Below, one piece after another: positions 37,101 through 51,300 of a DNA stretch of 64,000 nucleotides. Numbering within the stretch: position 1 is the stretch's first letter; every line of letters begins with the position of its first letter. Made by a program: the position numbers and the translations under genes. Source of the DNA: Tyto alba (Eukaryota; Chordata; Aves; Strigiformes; Tytonidae); NCBI RefSeq assembly GCF_018691265.1, contig NW_024881316.1:7376819-7440818 (forward strand), given 5' to 3'. The notes beneath the pieces are model-generated. The model was not told the origin of the DNA, did no database searches, and worked only from the letters and a program-made list of their open reading frames with translations.

Positions 37101-40100
37101 TTTTTCATTTTCACAGTCCCGCTTTAATGCACAGTTATAAATAACATAATGTTTTGCTTTTCACTGTACTCTTTTCTGTCCTGTTGTGTAGTGGCTGTGC
37201 TGTATGCTAATAGGAGGGTGTTTAGTGCAACCTCAGGCAGCCTTTTCTATGTAATTGGTTTAATTATGAAACACCATACTTTCAATTAATTAGCATGATT
37301 ATGTACCTAACTGTAGGTAGGAGAAATTTGGTATTCATTTGGTTCTTCCTTTGCACTGAATGCTCATATCAATAATAAAGCCCTCCCTGAGTAAAATCTT
37401 TATAGACATATAGGGCATGAAACAGCACATGCATGTGGAAAATCTCACAAGTAAAACTGAATACTAAATGCATCAGCAGCTGCCTTGTTCATACACTTTA
37501 TGCATGTAGTTCGGAGATGTATTCAGAAAATTACGTTCATATAGATACCGTTGTGGGTTTTTTTTTACTGTTTTAAATAGCTCTTTTTGTTAGTATACGT
37601 ATAGAGCTAATGAAATTTTCGCAGCTTCAAAATAGTAAGTCCAGTTTACATCCTTGTTGGCAATGTTGTTTTCTCTATTTGGATTAGAAGACTAAATTTT
37701 CTGAAGTGTTTAAATGAGCAAATTCCCACATTGTGTTTGACAAAACCCCCTTTGATCTTTTTTGAGGAATGGTTAAACATAATATATATAATTTAGAGTA
37801 ACCGGTTTTTTTTCACCTGATCTTCAATCATAATACAGTTTATTTCGGGGAAGAGAGACATATTTCTGCAGGTTTAAAGCCATATGCTCAGTTAAAAATC
37901 AAGTGTACTGCTGTATTTGTAGAACAAATTGAAAAGAACAAAAGCCACTGTAAACACCTATATTTTGCCATTCAACTGAATATTTTGATTAATGCTGAAC
38001 AGAAGACCAATTTGTCAGTAATAACGTACCATGTCATAGTGAGATACTGCAAACAGCAAGTATATCTTACTCTGATATACTGAGCTGTCATGGAATAGAA
38101 CACTGAAATAGTGTATAAAATTTTTATTCACAGTAAACCAGAAGCACTTGTAAAATATTGCAAGTAATATAAAATATATGCTGTTGCATAAATAAACAAG
38201 CATTTATACTACCAGAGGCAACAGAGAAACTTTTAAGGGGTCTGTCAATGGAAATTCTCAAAATCCAATGCCAAGCAAAGACGTGAGTAGCGATTAAGAC
38301 CAGAGAAATAAACTACACAACTTAAAGACAGAAGGGAAGTACAGATTTATTTTTAGTGTAATTTCAAAATGCGATATTAATGAACATGCAAATAAAAAGA
38401 AAGCCACATATTTTTAGCCCCAGAACACTTTTTTTCACAGTAATGTGTTTTCAAATACCTTTTGTGACGCTTCCTCTGTATCAGGCTTATGTTGTAGGTC
38501 AGGTGTCATCAATCCCACCCTGAAGCAGCAGTGAACTGAGGTTCTGCATATGCTTGACAGGCACTGAAGCATCAGCAGAAGTGCCAGCTCAGGGCACAGT
38601 GTGGGTTCAAGTATTAAAGGTGCTGGAAGTCCATTGCCATAAAGTGGAAGAGTACTTCAAACAAGTATAGTATTCTGTATTTCACATAGTGAGGGGAATT
38701 TTAACGGGAAGGAGGGAACCAGGTTTCAAGCCTGCCTGTCTCTGTCACCTCCTGACCTCTGAAATTGCCCCTTTGAACCATGTGGTTCCCATCACTTTAC
38801 AAGGGAGCTTTTGACTGCGGTGTCTCTTTCTCTCCCACCTTCCTTGGGCTGCTTTCAGCCCTGAATGAGAACAGGGCCTTTGGATAACCGGTTTGCCTTC
38901 CCTCAGATCACTTCAGAGGTGACCACATTACGTTTCTCATTTCAAACTATGAATAGTAATCGGGTTGTTCCCTCACGCTCTCTTCCGTCTGGAAAGCTGT
39001 TTTGGAGTCAGTCTATCTAGATGATTAGAAATCATCTAATTTCCCGACTGAATTAATTGCTGAACATTAATGTTTGTGACACTGTAGTGCTTTAGTTGAG
39101 TTAGTCAGTCACAGAATCAGTACAGCCTAAAAACGTGTAATATTTGTGAAAAGGGTCAGTATGATGTGAGAGTGCTTGAGGTAAGATATTTCTGGTAAAG
39201 GTAGGAGTGTTAATGCTGCAGTGAAAGACACTGATTATCAGAATCATGTACAGTTCTAAGCGTCCAAGTTAAAAAGAAAAAAACCCTGTAAGATCTGTAG
39301 GTACAATTTATGACGACAGGGGAACAGAGGGTCTGTTTTACAAGAAGGATCTGTCCTGTCTGATATAGAAAGGCTGAACTACAGCTGAACCTTCAATCAG
39401 AGGAGGTAAACAACTGATATATAGGGAAAAACTAATTAAGTTAGAGACAAAATTGGCGCAAAACCCCAGAACAATGAGGTTCTGGAACTACCTCAAGACG
39501 TGAGTTATGAGGCAAACAACTGAACTGGTTTTCAATTGGACTTTTCTAAGGGAGAATTATGAGACTCGTCTGTCTAAAATATCCAGGGTCTGGGTCACTG
39601 TAGGAGATCTCTTTTTTATATATGGTCTTATGTGCGGTTAAGTGGTTTTGTAGGAAAAATTAATCACAAATGATTCAGAGCTCATATGATTCCGAGATCT
39701 GATCATTTTGTAAATGTGAGTAAAGAAAATTGAAGGTGATCAAGACATTTCAAGATCTGATCAAAAATGATTATTTGAAATGTCAGAGTGTTTGTAGGGA
39801 AAGCATTCCAAGGGTTAATGTGACTTCTGTATGTTTTTTTTTTTTTGTTTGTTTCAACTCAGTCCTGCACCAAGCTTCTGAAATTATAGACACGCTCAGG
39901 CAGAACAACTGTGTTCTATTTTAGCTCAACATATTAATCCATTTCATTCTGTGTCATTATGTTAGAGGGTGCTTTCATGTTGCATACACTGCAAATAGCA
40001 CAGATGTGCTAGGATTAAAAAATGCCAGTATCTTTCAGATGGATCTTTATGAAATGCCAGTGCATTCTGAGAAGCAAATTTATCCTTCTATTAGAAACAA

Positions 40101-41219
40101 ACACAGCAAAAAAAGAAATAAAAATAAATCCAATCCTTCTTCTGTTAAATTTGCATCTACAAATATTAGATTTGAGAAAAAAAAATCTTCCTAAGTGCTC
40201 AAATGATAACCACTGAAACTAAAGAGTCAGATATATAGGTAGGAAATATATCCCTTAGATTTTGGCCTTCTGCATGATGTATTTATTATCACACTGCTTT
40301 TTTTCAGAACAGATGTAAACATTTAATTCTCAGAAAATTAATTTGTAGAGATTTTCCTCTTTGTTTTCAGATCTCACCTCCTCTTAGTATTTTGGATATT
40401 ACATGATTAACTCTTTCCTTACAGAAGTCACCCTCTTAATATGGTGTCAGTCTAATGAAAGCACAGAGGAAGCCACTGCTGGAGTATGATAGGAAGATTG
40501 AGAGCCAAAAAAATAAAGGGAGGAGGGGAAATCTTAGAATTTATTAATTTATCTTGCCTATCTCTTTTTTCTGGAGTGGGAAATCATGTCAAGAGTGGGG
40601 TTTCTGTACAATCTAGATACAATCTACAGTTTTTTAAACAAATCTTTTTAACTCCATGTCTTTGTTTCTGAGGTAGGGTTTTTAAAATTTACTTTAAAAT
40701 AAGGAAAAAGCTTTTAGATCAGTTTAGGAACTAAGAACTTCTCATAGAAATGATGTTTTCTTACAGAGCTTAACAGTTAGATTGCCAGTATGCAGAGAGC
40801 ACTTGATGTCGTAAAGCTGTGTCCTGTCTTAATATTAGATTGCGAGTTCCTAGCTTAGAGGTTTGCCCTTTTGTTGGCTATATATATCATATAATAAAAT
40901 GGAGGCTCAGTTTTGGAAAAGAGTACCTATAACTGTGATGGTGCAAAGCAGCAAACCGGTGTTACTCAGTTTGTAGAAATGGAGGAATATGCTGGTTTCT
41001 AAGGGAGAGCCAACAATTACATTGATGTGCAGCTGAAGCTCTGTGCATAACATTGGCTCCCATAATACAAGTATAAATTTTACTCTTCTTGCTAGTAACA
41101 GCATAGTGTTCTTGAATAATGCCCTCAGCTGAAAGTCCCTGAGTACTTCCTGCCTTTTTTTTTTTTTTTTGCTCTTCTAACAACCTTTGAGTTAGTTAAT
41201 TTTAAGTATTAGATAAGGA

Positions 41220-41890
41220 ACCTTGAAGGGGATTCAGTCTGAGTTTAACATACTTAAATTTGTCATCTAAGTACATGTAGGTATACTAGATGTCGAAGGT
41301 ACCTCTGTAGTCAAGGGAGGGCTAGGGCTTGCTTCAGCTTCTTAAATAAGGGGAAGAATAGCCATTTGAGATGCTATAAAGTATCCAGAACATCTGCATG
41401 GATCTGCTAAATATGACAGAATGCCTAATGGGGGCCTCATCATTTCTGGAAGTCACGTGGAAGGCCTTTAGACATCTCAAATGGTATTAGGTTCTTATGC
41501 TTAGGCAACTAAAATGAGCATCTAGTCAAGGTAGTCAGTGGAGCCCAGAGCAAGCTTCAGGTGACCAGCTATGAGGGGTAGTTACACAGATACTTAGTGC
41601 TGTTTGAGATAATTAGAGGTACCCTGCTGGCCTCCAGCCACCACTCCAGAGGGATACTGGTCTTCCTCAAGTCCTTTTTGGCAGCCATGAGTCTTAAATA
41701 CCTTATGACATCTGAAATAATACTAGGATTTATGCTAGCATTTTGATTATGCTGATTAGGTCTTTATTGGTTGTAATGAGAGCTTTAGGAAGCAGTATGC
41801 CTGTAGGCACCTACCTTATGGAAAGATTCAGTTGCATATATGTAGGTGCCTAGTGTCATTTAGGCTCTGTGCGATATTTCCTCTGTGCTT
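41220..41890. repeat. Diffuse old interspersed repeat with TAGGTGCCTA words
   Basis: The words TTAGGCAACTAAAATGAGCATCTAG (from 41501), GTAGGCACCTACC (from 41804) and GTAGGTGCCTAGTGTCATTTAGG (from 41844) recur in both orientations. A similar phrase, TTAGGCACCTGAAGTTAG, lies at about 33793. The pattern looks like a decayed repeat family with inverted TAGGTGCCTA parts. I cannot name the family. Confidence 0.35.
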
Positions 41891-44105
41891 TTGCTGCCAC
41901 TGTAGAATCCTGTGTCCTCCTCAAACATCGTGTCGTATTTGTTTGCCTTATGCAGATGTTTTGAATAGCTGAAAGTATTGTATATGCACTAGATGTCTGC
42001 ACTTGGGCAGCTGAATTAGTTTCCATCTTTTTTGACCTCAAGCTGAATCCCAGCCATTATCTCCTTTTTATATGCAGGGACAAGAGAAAAAACATTTCCT
42101 AAGATGGCCCCAAAATGTTGCGATCAGAAGTCAAATTTCAAATTCCTGTCAGTGTGCAGTGACAAAAAGACTGGGGGGGGATGGTCAACCTTTTAATAGA
42201 AAGGGTAACACCGGTTAGTTTAATATGAGAAGTTAACAACTTCAGGCTGAGATATTCATGAGCCAACTCCCTAACTATTTCCATAACACTTCTGTGCTCT
42301 TTTGCTTTGGTACATGCTTATTCCCTCTCTCATGACACTTATGGTAACAGTACTTTTGGCATTTGCTGTATAAGAAAACTGGAAAATTACCTTGTTTTAT
42401 CTGGTATATGCAGAATTCCAAGCATAATGATACTAAAATGAATAATACATTTTAAATAATAAACCCACAAATAAATCAGGCGCTTTAAATTTAGAGTTTG
42501 TGCTTTGTTTAGTTTTTCTAACTACTGCAGCCTTGTCAACAGCTCTTCTCCTTGGAAATTTATGTTTGCTCATTTTGGAGTGTCAGACAGGATATTTGAA
42601 AAGTCCATTAGCAGAAATCTGCAAAACTTTGCTTTTTTGCTGAAGGTTCCTACGTATTATGTAGCACTATATAATGTCTTCAGATACTAGTGACTACTGG
42701 CTATATAATAACTGTGCTGGATTCTGAAAGATTTGCATCCAGAACCTGCCTGTCATTATGGAACCTGCTTTTCTAGGTGTTTCTGGACATACATTCCCAA
42801 TGAAAATGCCTGTGTAGATGTCTGATAACAGAGTTCAGATAAGAGATGTTTTATGTAACCTTCATCCTCCCTGACTTATAAACTTGGAAGTTGTCTAAGT
42901 TTAAACTCTGAGTTTTGTAGTCAGTGAAATGAATCAAATGTCTGCAGGGAGAGATTCATCTTGTCTAAAGCACCAGATTTAGGATGAGATGAATTACCCT
43001 CTGGAGGTGCTTTATTTATTCCCTTGATACATATAGGGCTTAAGGTTACTCGTTTTGAAGTAGTCAACTAACTTTCAGGTGACCGAAGTTGATGATATTA
43101 ATCTTCTCTTTTGTAATTGGAATGTGCACAGCTGAGAATGTGCTAACAAGCTCTCAGGCTTTTCATCAAAGCTGCACTGACACCGACAGCTCAAATTTAG
43201 CTTACAGATGGTAAATATTTCTACTGGTCTTTTGGTATTGCCTCCAAAGCAGTGTCACAGGAAATTATTCAAGTTTGTCCATTACTCAGCCATGAGTATC
43301 CATAACAAAGCTGCTCAGAACTGCTTAAATGCATTCTGGAAAAAGAAAATATATTGCGTTTGATTATTAAGTACTCACTGAGACTGTCACACCAGGTAAA
43401 ATTGAGAAGTGTCTGTTTAATTTGTAACCAATAGATACCATTTGTTTCTTTGAAATTCCTTATTATTTCGCTTGAGTTTGCTGTAAGTTCTGCATGGGCA
43501 GAAGGAGCGTGTGGTGGTAATGGTGTTCAGGAGCTAAGTGAGCTGTGGCCAGGAGGCACATGTGGACCCCGTTTAGTTTTACAAGAAGGAACCTGCTGAG
43601 GGAGGGTCTTGCAGAAGAGTGGGAGATCCCTTTGCCTGGCTTCTGTTTGCTCTTTAACTGGAGTTTCAGGAGTGCAGTGACCTGGAGTGTTGCAAACAGG
43701 AGGCACAAACAGAGACTCTGCAATTAACTTCCTTGGCGACTGGGTGAGCAATAGTGGTCCCTGATGTTCAGCAAAACCTGGGATTAGCCCCAAAATTATG
43801 AGTTTTAGCTTTTTATCTATATTGTCATCTTTTTAATTAGTTCTTTATTTGCCTTCTTGTTTTACGGTCTTTTTGGCTCGCTTCCTTATATTTTCTCAGA
43901 AGCTATGGAAGTCAGAGCAATGGAGGTTGATATTCTTGCAAGAAGAAAAATTTAAATTAATGCAATTAAGGTTTTAGTAAGATGTCAGATTTCACAGAAT
44001 TCATGGTTCTGGACTTTAAAATGAGAAGGAGCAGAGGAACTCCAGACTGCTTTTTGAAGACTGCTTTTTAAAGACAGCTTCGTCCATCTCAGTGGCAGGT
44101 GTCCT

Positions 44106-45360
44106 CACAGAATCACAGAATGGTTGAGTTGGAAGAGACCTCCTGAGATCATCTAGTTTGACCACTCTGAGAGTAAAAATATTTTTCATCTGTTTAAATG
44201 GAATCCCTTGTATTTGACTTTATCCCGTCAGTGGGCACCACTGAGAAGGGCCTGGTTCTCTCTTTGTCATTCTTTCCCTTAAAGTATTTATAAACGCTGA
44301 CTGGATCCTCTCTGAGCCTTCTCCAGGCTGAACAACTCTGTCTCTCTCAGCCTCTCCCCATACGTCAAATGCTCCAGTCCATCATCTTCTTGGCTCTTCA
44401 CTTGACTCACTCCGGTAGCTCCGTATCTTTTGAACTGGGGAGACCAGAATTGTACACAGTGCTTCAGGTGTGGCCTCACCAGCACTGCATAGAGGGGACC
44501 TCCATCAGCCTGTTGGCAGCACTCTTCCTAATGCAACCCAGGATGCTGTTGGCCTTTTTTACCACGACGGCATGTCGCTGGCTCATGGACAATTTGTTGT
44601 TCACCAAGACCCCCAAATCCTTCTCTGCAGACGTGTGTTCCAGCTATGTACTGGTGCCTGGGATTATTTCTTCCCAGAGGCAAGACTTTGCATTTCCCCT
44701 CACTGAGCTTCATGATGCTCCTCTCAGCCCCATTTTCCAGCCTGTCAAGGTCCCTCTGCATGGCAGCACACCCATCTGGGGTAGCAGCCACTCCTCCCAG
44801 TTTTGTGTCATTTGCAAACTTGCTGCAGTTCACTCTGTCCCACCCTCCAGGTCATTAATGAAGATGCTGAACAATATTGGCCACGGTATCAATCTGTGCA
44901 GTACACCATTAGTGATTTGCCTCCAACTGCAGTTTGTGCTCAGATCACAACCCTCTGGGTCCACCTGTTCAGCCAGTTTTCACTTCACCTCACTGTCCAC
45001 TTATATAATCTGTACTTCATCAGTTTGTCTATAATGAGACTAAAGTCATGATAAACAAGATCCACTGCTCCCCTCTTGTCCACCAAGCCAGTCACTTTGT
45101 TGTAGAAGGTTACCAGTTTGGTTAAGAATAATTTCATCTTCGTAAACCTGTGCTGACCCATCCTGATCACCTTCGTGTCCTTTGTGTGTTTGGAACTGTT
45201 TTCCAGGATTAGCTGCTCCACCACCTATCCAGGGATTGCAGGGAAACTGACTACCCTGTAATTCCTCAGATCTTCCTTCTTGAGCTTCTTGAAGATAGGA
45301 GGGGCATTTGTGACATTTTACAGTTGTCTTACACGAGTCAAATCTGGAATAGGCCATTTT
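44106..45360 (-). mobile_element. CR1 LINE relic, 5'-truncated
   Basis: Minus-strand non-LTR retrotransposon. Its 3' end is at 44106-44121, where two copies of ATTCTGTG form the typical CR1 tail. Minus-strand fragments read as reverse transcriptase: near 45050-45220 the region with VTGLVDKRGAVDLVY, near 44810-44830 KFANDTKLGG, then CAAMQRDLDRLENGAE and KCKVLPLGRNNPRHQY, and near 44290-44480 the C-terminal YGERLRETELFSLEKAQ. Frameshifts and stops break it, and the active-site FADD motif reads FAND. Its 5' end is lost at about 45.36 kb, so only about 1.25 kb of a roughly 4.5-kb element remains. It cannot be mobile. Confidence 0.92.
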
Positions 45361-48300
45361 GGGTGAAGAGAGGGAGCAAAGTCCTCACGGTTTCTTTTTT
45401 CTATTCTATTCTTTATGCTCAGCTGTCTCGCCAGTAGTAATGGGAAAAGCTTGTCAAGACAGCACAAGATTCACTGTAATGTTTGGTAGCAACTTTTCCT
45501 GTAGGAAAAGGAAATACATATGAAGGCAAAAAAACATCTTGTGGCAGAACTCTTAAGTAGTAGAATTTAAAAAAATGGAGAAAAAAGTAAAGTGGATTTC
45601 ACAAAAGTCTAATTGATTTCAGTTCAAGTGCCCAAAACAAACCCAGTTCTGTTCGCTGCTGCTCTGAAATTTTAGAAAACGTCTGTGACTTTTAAAAAAC
45701 TTTTTTCCTCTCCTTGTAACAAAGTTTATTTAATTAATTCAGGGACCCAGACATTTTTTAAGGCAGGCGCTCTAGTTCCATATAATAAAAAAACCTCATG
45801 GCATGAAATATGAAATATCTAATGAAGCTAAATATGTGTGCCAATGGATTAAATATGCTTTTACAAAACTCTGATTATTTTGCAGTGGGATATGAGGTGT
45901 GTGGGTTACATGACAAGAATGTAGCTTGCAGGTAGCTGAGACAATAATCTTTTAAAAGGCTGGAAAGCATAGTGCATAGAAATCAAAGACATGGTTTATA
46001 ACCACCCAACTGATATCAGGTTGGATGGTTTATAAATAAGTTCCACTATTTTACTCCTAGATTTTGCACAGAAGAAAGCTGTAACTTCAGTGCCAAGGAA
46101 TTTGAGTAGCTGAAGCACAGCACTGATAGTACAGCTTTTCATCCCCAAACCTTTCAGAAACGCAAACATCTTTATTATAGAAAACAAAATCACAGTATAG
46201 AAGACTGCTTAAAAGTAGAGGAAAATTAACACCATTTATAAATTATAAGTTAGTCCTGAAATCAAAAGAGTTAGCCATTTAAACACATTTGTTCTTCTGC
46301 ATGAAGTAACATCTGCAAATTGGAGGCAAAGCTTGGATCCTCACATTCTATGAATCTAAATTGCATTGCTTATTTATATAAAATGAAAGATCCTTAAGGT
46401 AGTGAACATATTCCCTTATGGGTTTTTGTCTGCTGTTTTTATTTTTCTTATGTTTTCCATGGCCAAACAGCTGCTTTAGTAGAATGACTTTGGAGGGGAG
46501 TAGTATGACTGGCAAAGCAAATGGACTGATATTGTATAAGAGGAGTAGAAAGGGAGATCTGAGACCCACAGATGTTGTGCAAAAACATACATTAATATGA
46601 TGGAAAGAGTTATATCCCCAAAGAACAGATGGAAATTTTCTTACATCTTTTAAAATGTGAGCTCTGTCGCAGAAGTTCCTTTGAATCAAAAGTCAGAATT
46701 TGTAATTCCTGCAACAGTGTCTTTTGTCCATGCTTCCCAGTGGGAGTGAATTGATCTGGATCATGCAGTCTACAGTTATTCAAGATGTATAAGGGATGCT
46801 CCGCATGTAAGTGCTGTTTGTTTCCTGTTGGTACTGCATCGTCAGCAGTAGTAAAGCTGTGAGTGTTGAACAGGCACAGCTGGCCTAAAGGAGAAAGTTG
46901 GTCATCCTTTTTCAGATATTTCAGTCCTTGACAGAGTGCTTATCAGGAATGTTATACTGATCATCTCAGTTCCCCTTATGGCAAGCCCAAAAGGCAGTAA
47001 CATTGTTCTACTGTCCCTCAGTTCTCTGTTGAATAAGGGATCAAAACAAAGAGAAATATGAAGAAAGAATAAGTATAGTAAAATATTGTAAACTTTGCAA
47101 GTACCTGGCATGTGAGGTAAAGAGCAATTAAAATGCTTTAATAAGGATATGTTTAGCAAACAGCCCTTTCTGTAGTTCAAATATGCACATGGGTGCGTGC
47201 TCACATTAAGCAGTCTTACAGGTATAGACTTACCGGGGAGCTAATGGCTCTGTAAATCCAGAGTAGGATTTGCCTCTGCTTTTCTAGCCACGTGGGCAGT
47301 GAAGCCCTTTCCTTGAGGGTAGGGTGCAGAAGGAGTATATGTCCATGAAATGTCCTGACTTGCATAACGTATTAATTATCTTTTGAAGAAAACACAGCAA
47401 TGATTTCTTTTGTATGCCTGCAATCCCTCTGAAATTGCTTTCCAATCCCATGAAAAATGCTCTCTGCCTCACCCCATTAACTGAAAGTCAGACGTCTTTC
47501 AGCTTCATTGAATCAAGGGTAAGTTGCAAAGGCTAATTGCTGAAAAACCCCAGCCGTGCATCCAGGCAAACACACCACAGTGGCTGTTGGTTTAGCAGAT
47601 TTCAACCGGTGGTGAAAAATATGAGAACAGCAATGGCTTTTAACCACACAGGGAATTATAGATCAAAACTGTTATCTAGAACAGCACTAAAAAAAAATGT
47701 TGCACTGAAATAAATATGGGCCATCTGAGTTTCTAAAGAACTTCATTATATTGCCACATGGAAACAGCAGCACTGCGGTGCTCAGTGGAAGCAGACAAGA
47801 GTTACTGGGAACACAGATCTGTTGCTCTCTTCTCTGATCCTGCAAGATGAAGGGAAATGAATATTCCTTCCAGTATGCAATCTTAGAAGTACTGGTTTGT
47901 TTTTTTTTTTTTTTTTTTAAACAAACAAATGAAAAACCCCAATGCCCCTAAAGCCCTTCCAAACCCCTCACCTAAAACTTGAATGTACTCCAGTTTAAAG
48001 CATTAAAGCTTGTCTGCATGTTGTGAAAAGAATTTACCACTGCTCATGACTGCTGGCATTTAATTCTCCCAGGCAGCTACCTTTTGGATTTTACATGTTA
48101 ATCCTATCACTGTGTGAATCCCTTCATATTTATACTTTGCTGTTTCTTAGTTTTAACTGGAGAAAAGATTTGAATATGGAACAGCTGTTATTAACCGTAT
48201 GCAAATCATCTGTTATAAACAGTATTGTTTTATAAATGAAAATCTTAGGAAATATGAATTTAGGGGGCTGATGAGAGGCTGAAGAGGAGGGTGTGTGTAA

Positions 48301-51300
48301 GAATTGTCCCTTTCAAAACTGTTCCCTCTACTTGGTATGTCAATGCTAATTCAGACAGCTTAGTTTAAATTGAATGGAAGCGTCACACAGGCCGTTTAAG
48401 GCATTCGCTGTCCGTCTGCTGGCTGCTTGAGTTGCTCTGAACTTACTGGCCACACGATACATCAGACACCCGGGGCTTGCTTCTGATCTGTGGGTCTTTG
48501 ACATCCTTCTCCTGGAGGGTTTCCATGAGTGGTCAGCAGGATGCAGAGAAGGCTAGAGGGAGGTTAGGAGGCTGGGAAGAATGGAGGATCTGCAGGTCAG
48601 GTTTCAGTTTCAGACATAAGGGAAATACCTTCCTCTGAAGGAAATGCCTTCAGTGGTATTGTCTGGTCTAGTAACCCTATATTTAGCTAAAACTTGTTTG
48701 CTTATGGCCTCTGACAGTCACTTCTATCATGTCTCATTATGGGCTTTGTGATCCTGGAAAATGGCATACAGGTGGGTGGTTTTCAGAAATGCCTATATAT
48801 TTTAAAATTTATTTCCCCTATGGACTGATTTTCGGGATAAGTTTATCTCATGTCACTGCAACTCATCAACCCTTTGTCCTCCCATTCTTTCATTTGCTGA
48901 AGTAATCAGAGTTGACTCTGGGATATAGTTAGTTCTTTCCTGCCACAGCTAATGATGATTCCCCATGTCAATCTGCTGTGAGACTTTGGAAATATTACCT
49001 GTGTGTCTCATTTTATCTTGTCCTTTCCTCAGCTGGCTTTCCATTTCTCTATACTCTAAACTCCAACTTTTTTCCCAGTGTTTTTCTGTACATTTTGAAG
49101 AATGAATGTACACTCTGACTAGGACTCCATCAAATAATGGATTAGCAAGAGACTAGATGATCAGTCCAGGCTAAGTGACTGCATATTTTTCTTCTGTACT
49201 TTCAGAAAAGAAGTTTGATCGTAGTAGTCTGCTTAATTCCATGGGTTGGTAATAGCTGTCCGGAACACTGGTTCAAAGAGGCACCGGATCTTCCCCTACT
49301 CTGCAGGATATAAATAGTGATGAACATACTGTAACTAGTGAACAGAAATATGTTAACAGAATGAATGGGCAGAATTTGTCATACTTCCTTTTAAATTCAT
49401 CTGGTCTGGAAAACTGCTTTCCTTTGCAAAAGAGAAAGCTGGCCTGAATATTATGGCAGATGCAACAAAATTGCCAATTCCTTGCCCCATTTGGCAAAAA
49501 TGTACCTAGTGCATTGCCTGTGAGTCATTTCCATACTGTTTGTGCCCGTGTATTGGCAGTGTATGCAAACAGACTTTTCCAGTACAGTGCAAACTGATGT
49601 AGACTGGTTCTGTAGGTTGGAAGAGAGTCTGAGCATGTGCAATCCATTGACTGTGCCATGAGCAGACCAGATGTCTATATAATAATAAACATCACCAACC
49701 ACCACAATGACAGATGAGGAAAAAAGATAATTCTACCCAGATACGTGCATTAATCATTACCCAGTCAAACTTCTTTTTATTCAGTTTGTTTCCTCTCCAT
49801 TCTCTGGGGTGCCTATTATTTATAATGAAGAGTCTGCTAAAGTAGCACTCTTTGCCATGTCCTTAAAAGTACCTTGTGGGCATTTATACACTTTCTAAGG
49901 AAGCACGTTATGCAGTTTGCAGTTAGCCGCTCACCAACAGGTAGTGAAGAGTGCTTCAGGTAAGTGACATAACTGAGCAGACATATCTGTTGTGCCTTAG
50001 GGTTTATATACCCCTCAAAGTGGGATGTGACTCTGAAATGGCAGAGGCAATATCAGTTTAATCAGGACTATAATTATATATCTACATTTTTATGTATCAG
50101 CCTGTATGATTTATTATATTTAGTGCTCTGAAGGAGCTTAGTTTTTCAAGAGATTAGGAGGAATGGAGAAAAGTAAAGGAATAGCTTCTATCTCTGACAT
50201 CTCATCTTCACCCAGTTCCCCCAAGGAAAGTATCTTGTAAATTGTTGACAGTATATTAACATAAACACCTACTTTCCTTGTCCCATTCCTTGCAATCCCT
50301 GGAGGATATTGGGTCTGAATGGATTTCCTGACAGCATGTCTGTAAAGCATACATTAGAAACTTACTCTCTTGCCTGTCACGAGTGATTATTATTTGTATC
50401 AGTAATGGTTATTTGCAAAGCCCTTAGAAGGAAACAGGCAGAATAAGCTGCTTTGCCTTGTTCTCACCTTCTCCATTCAGCATTCCTATTTTTTCATAGG
50501 AGGAATCAAGGCACTTAAACCACAGTTAACAAATTATATTTCTTACCACAGGGCCAGCATCCTATTCAGAAACAGTTGCATACCTGCTTTCACCACTGTC
50601 TTAAGTTCTTGCTCTCTGAGGACACAAAACTACTCAAGACCAGGGCACAGATCCAAGCAATGTCAAGCACTGTTTACACTCTTTCTAGCATGACCTTAAG
50701 CCCATGTCAGGTAACAGCTTCTCAGACTTCCTGGACATGGTCTGGCGAGCAGTACGGGCCAGGGAGCGTTTCCATTTTGAATGAGCCCGTTCTATTTGGT
50801 GGAAAGAAACTTTAGCTGCACAGCTGCAAGTTGTACTTTGGCACATGTCTCTGTGACAGGAGTCTCTCTACTGCAGGCAAGAGAGGTTTGAGTCCACTCA
50901 TTAGAAGATAGCTGACCACAACCCATGCTGTAAACCCTCAATTTTACACTAAGGGACCAAACCAGTCTAAGCCCTAGAGCTTCCTGGAGAAGAGAGAATC
51001 CTAGTGTGCGTGGTTCTGCAAAATGACTCTTTTAGATGCAGCCTGACAGAGGAGGTGGAACTGAGCCTTAATCATCTATTGAGCAGGAAGTATTGGGAGT
51101 TGGCTCTTGTTCAGCTACCACCAGCTGTGAGGATCATGGGGCTCTGTGAACAGACACTGTCTTCTCAAGCCTGTTCTCCACCATGGAGCGTAGACACAAG
51201 CCAGGGTAAGGGACTGGTGGGTAGTTCTGTCAAGCAGTACCCTCACCAACAGCATGGGAACAACTGGCTTCACCCTTCTGGCTCAGCCATCAAAAATAGT

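Larger units (their letters stand above)
33501..44105. other. Gene-free region upstream of UFL1
   Basis: AT-rich, with no convincing exon on either strand. It contains the small 21-bp duplication near 34.07 kb and the diffuse repeat at 41.2-41.9 kb. Some AT-rich blocks with dense TAATTA/ATTAG words (for example 37250-37310) could be enhancers, but this cannot be judged without alignments. Confidence 0.6.

Noticed and set aside
44369..45034. 221-codon plus-strand open frame, the longest in the window
   Set aside because: It is antisense to the CR1 reverse-transcriptase relic. The minus-strand reading shows the LINE motifs, so this frame is a shadow.
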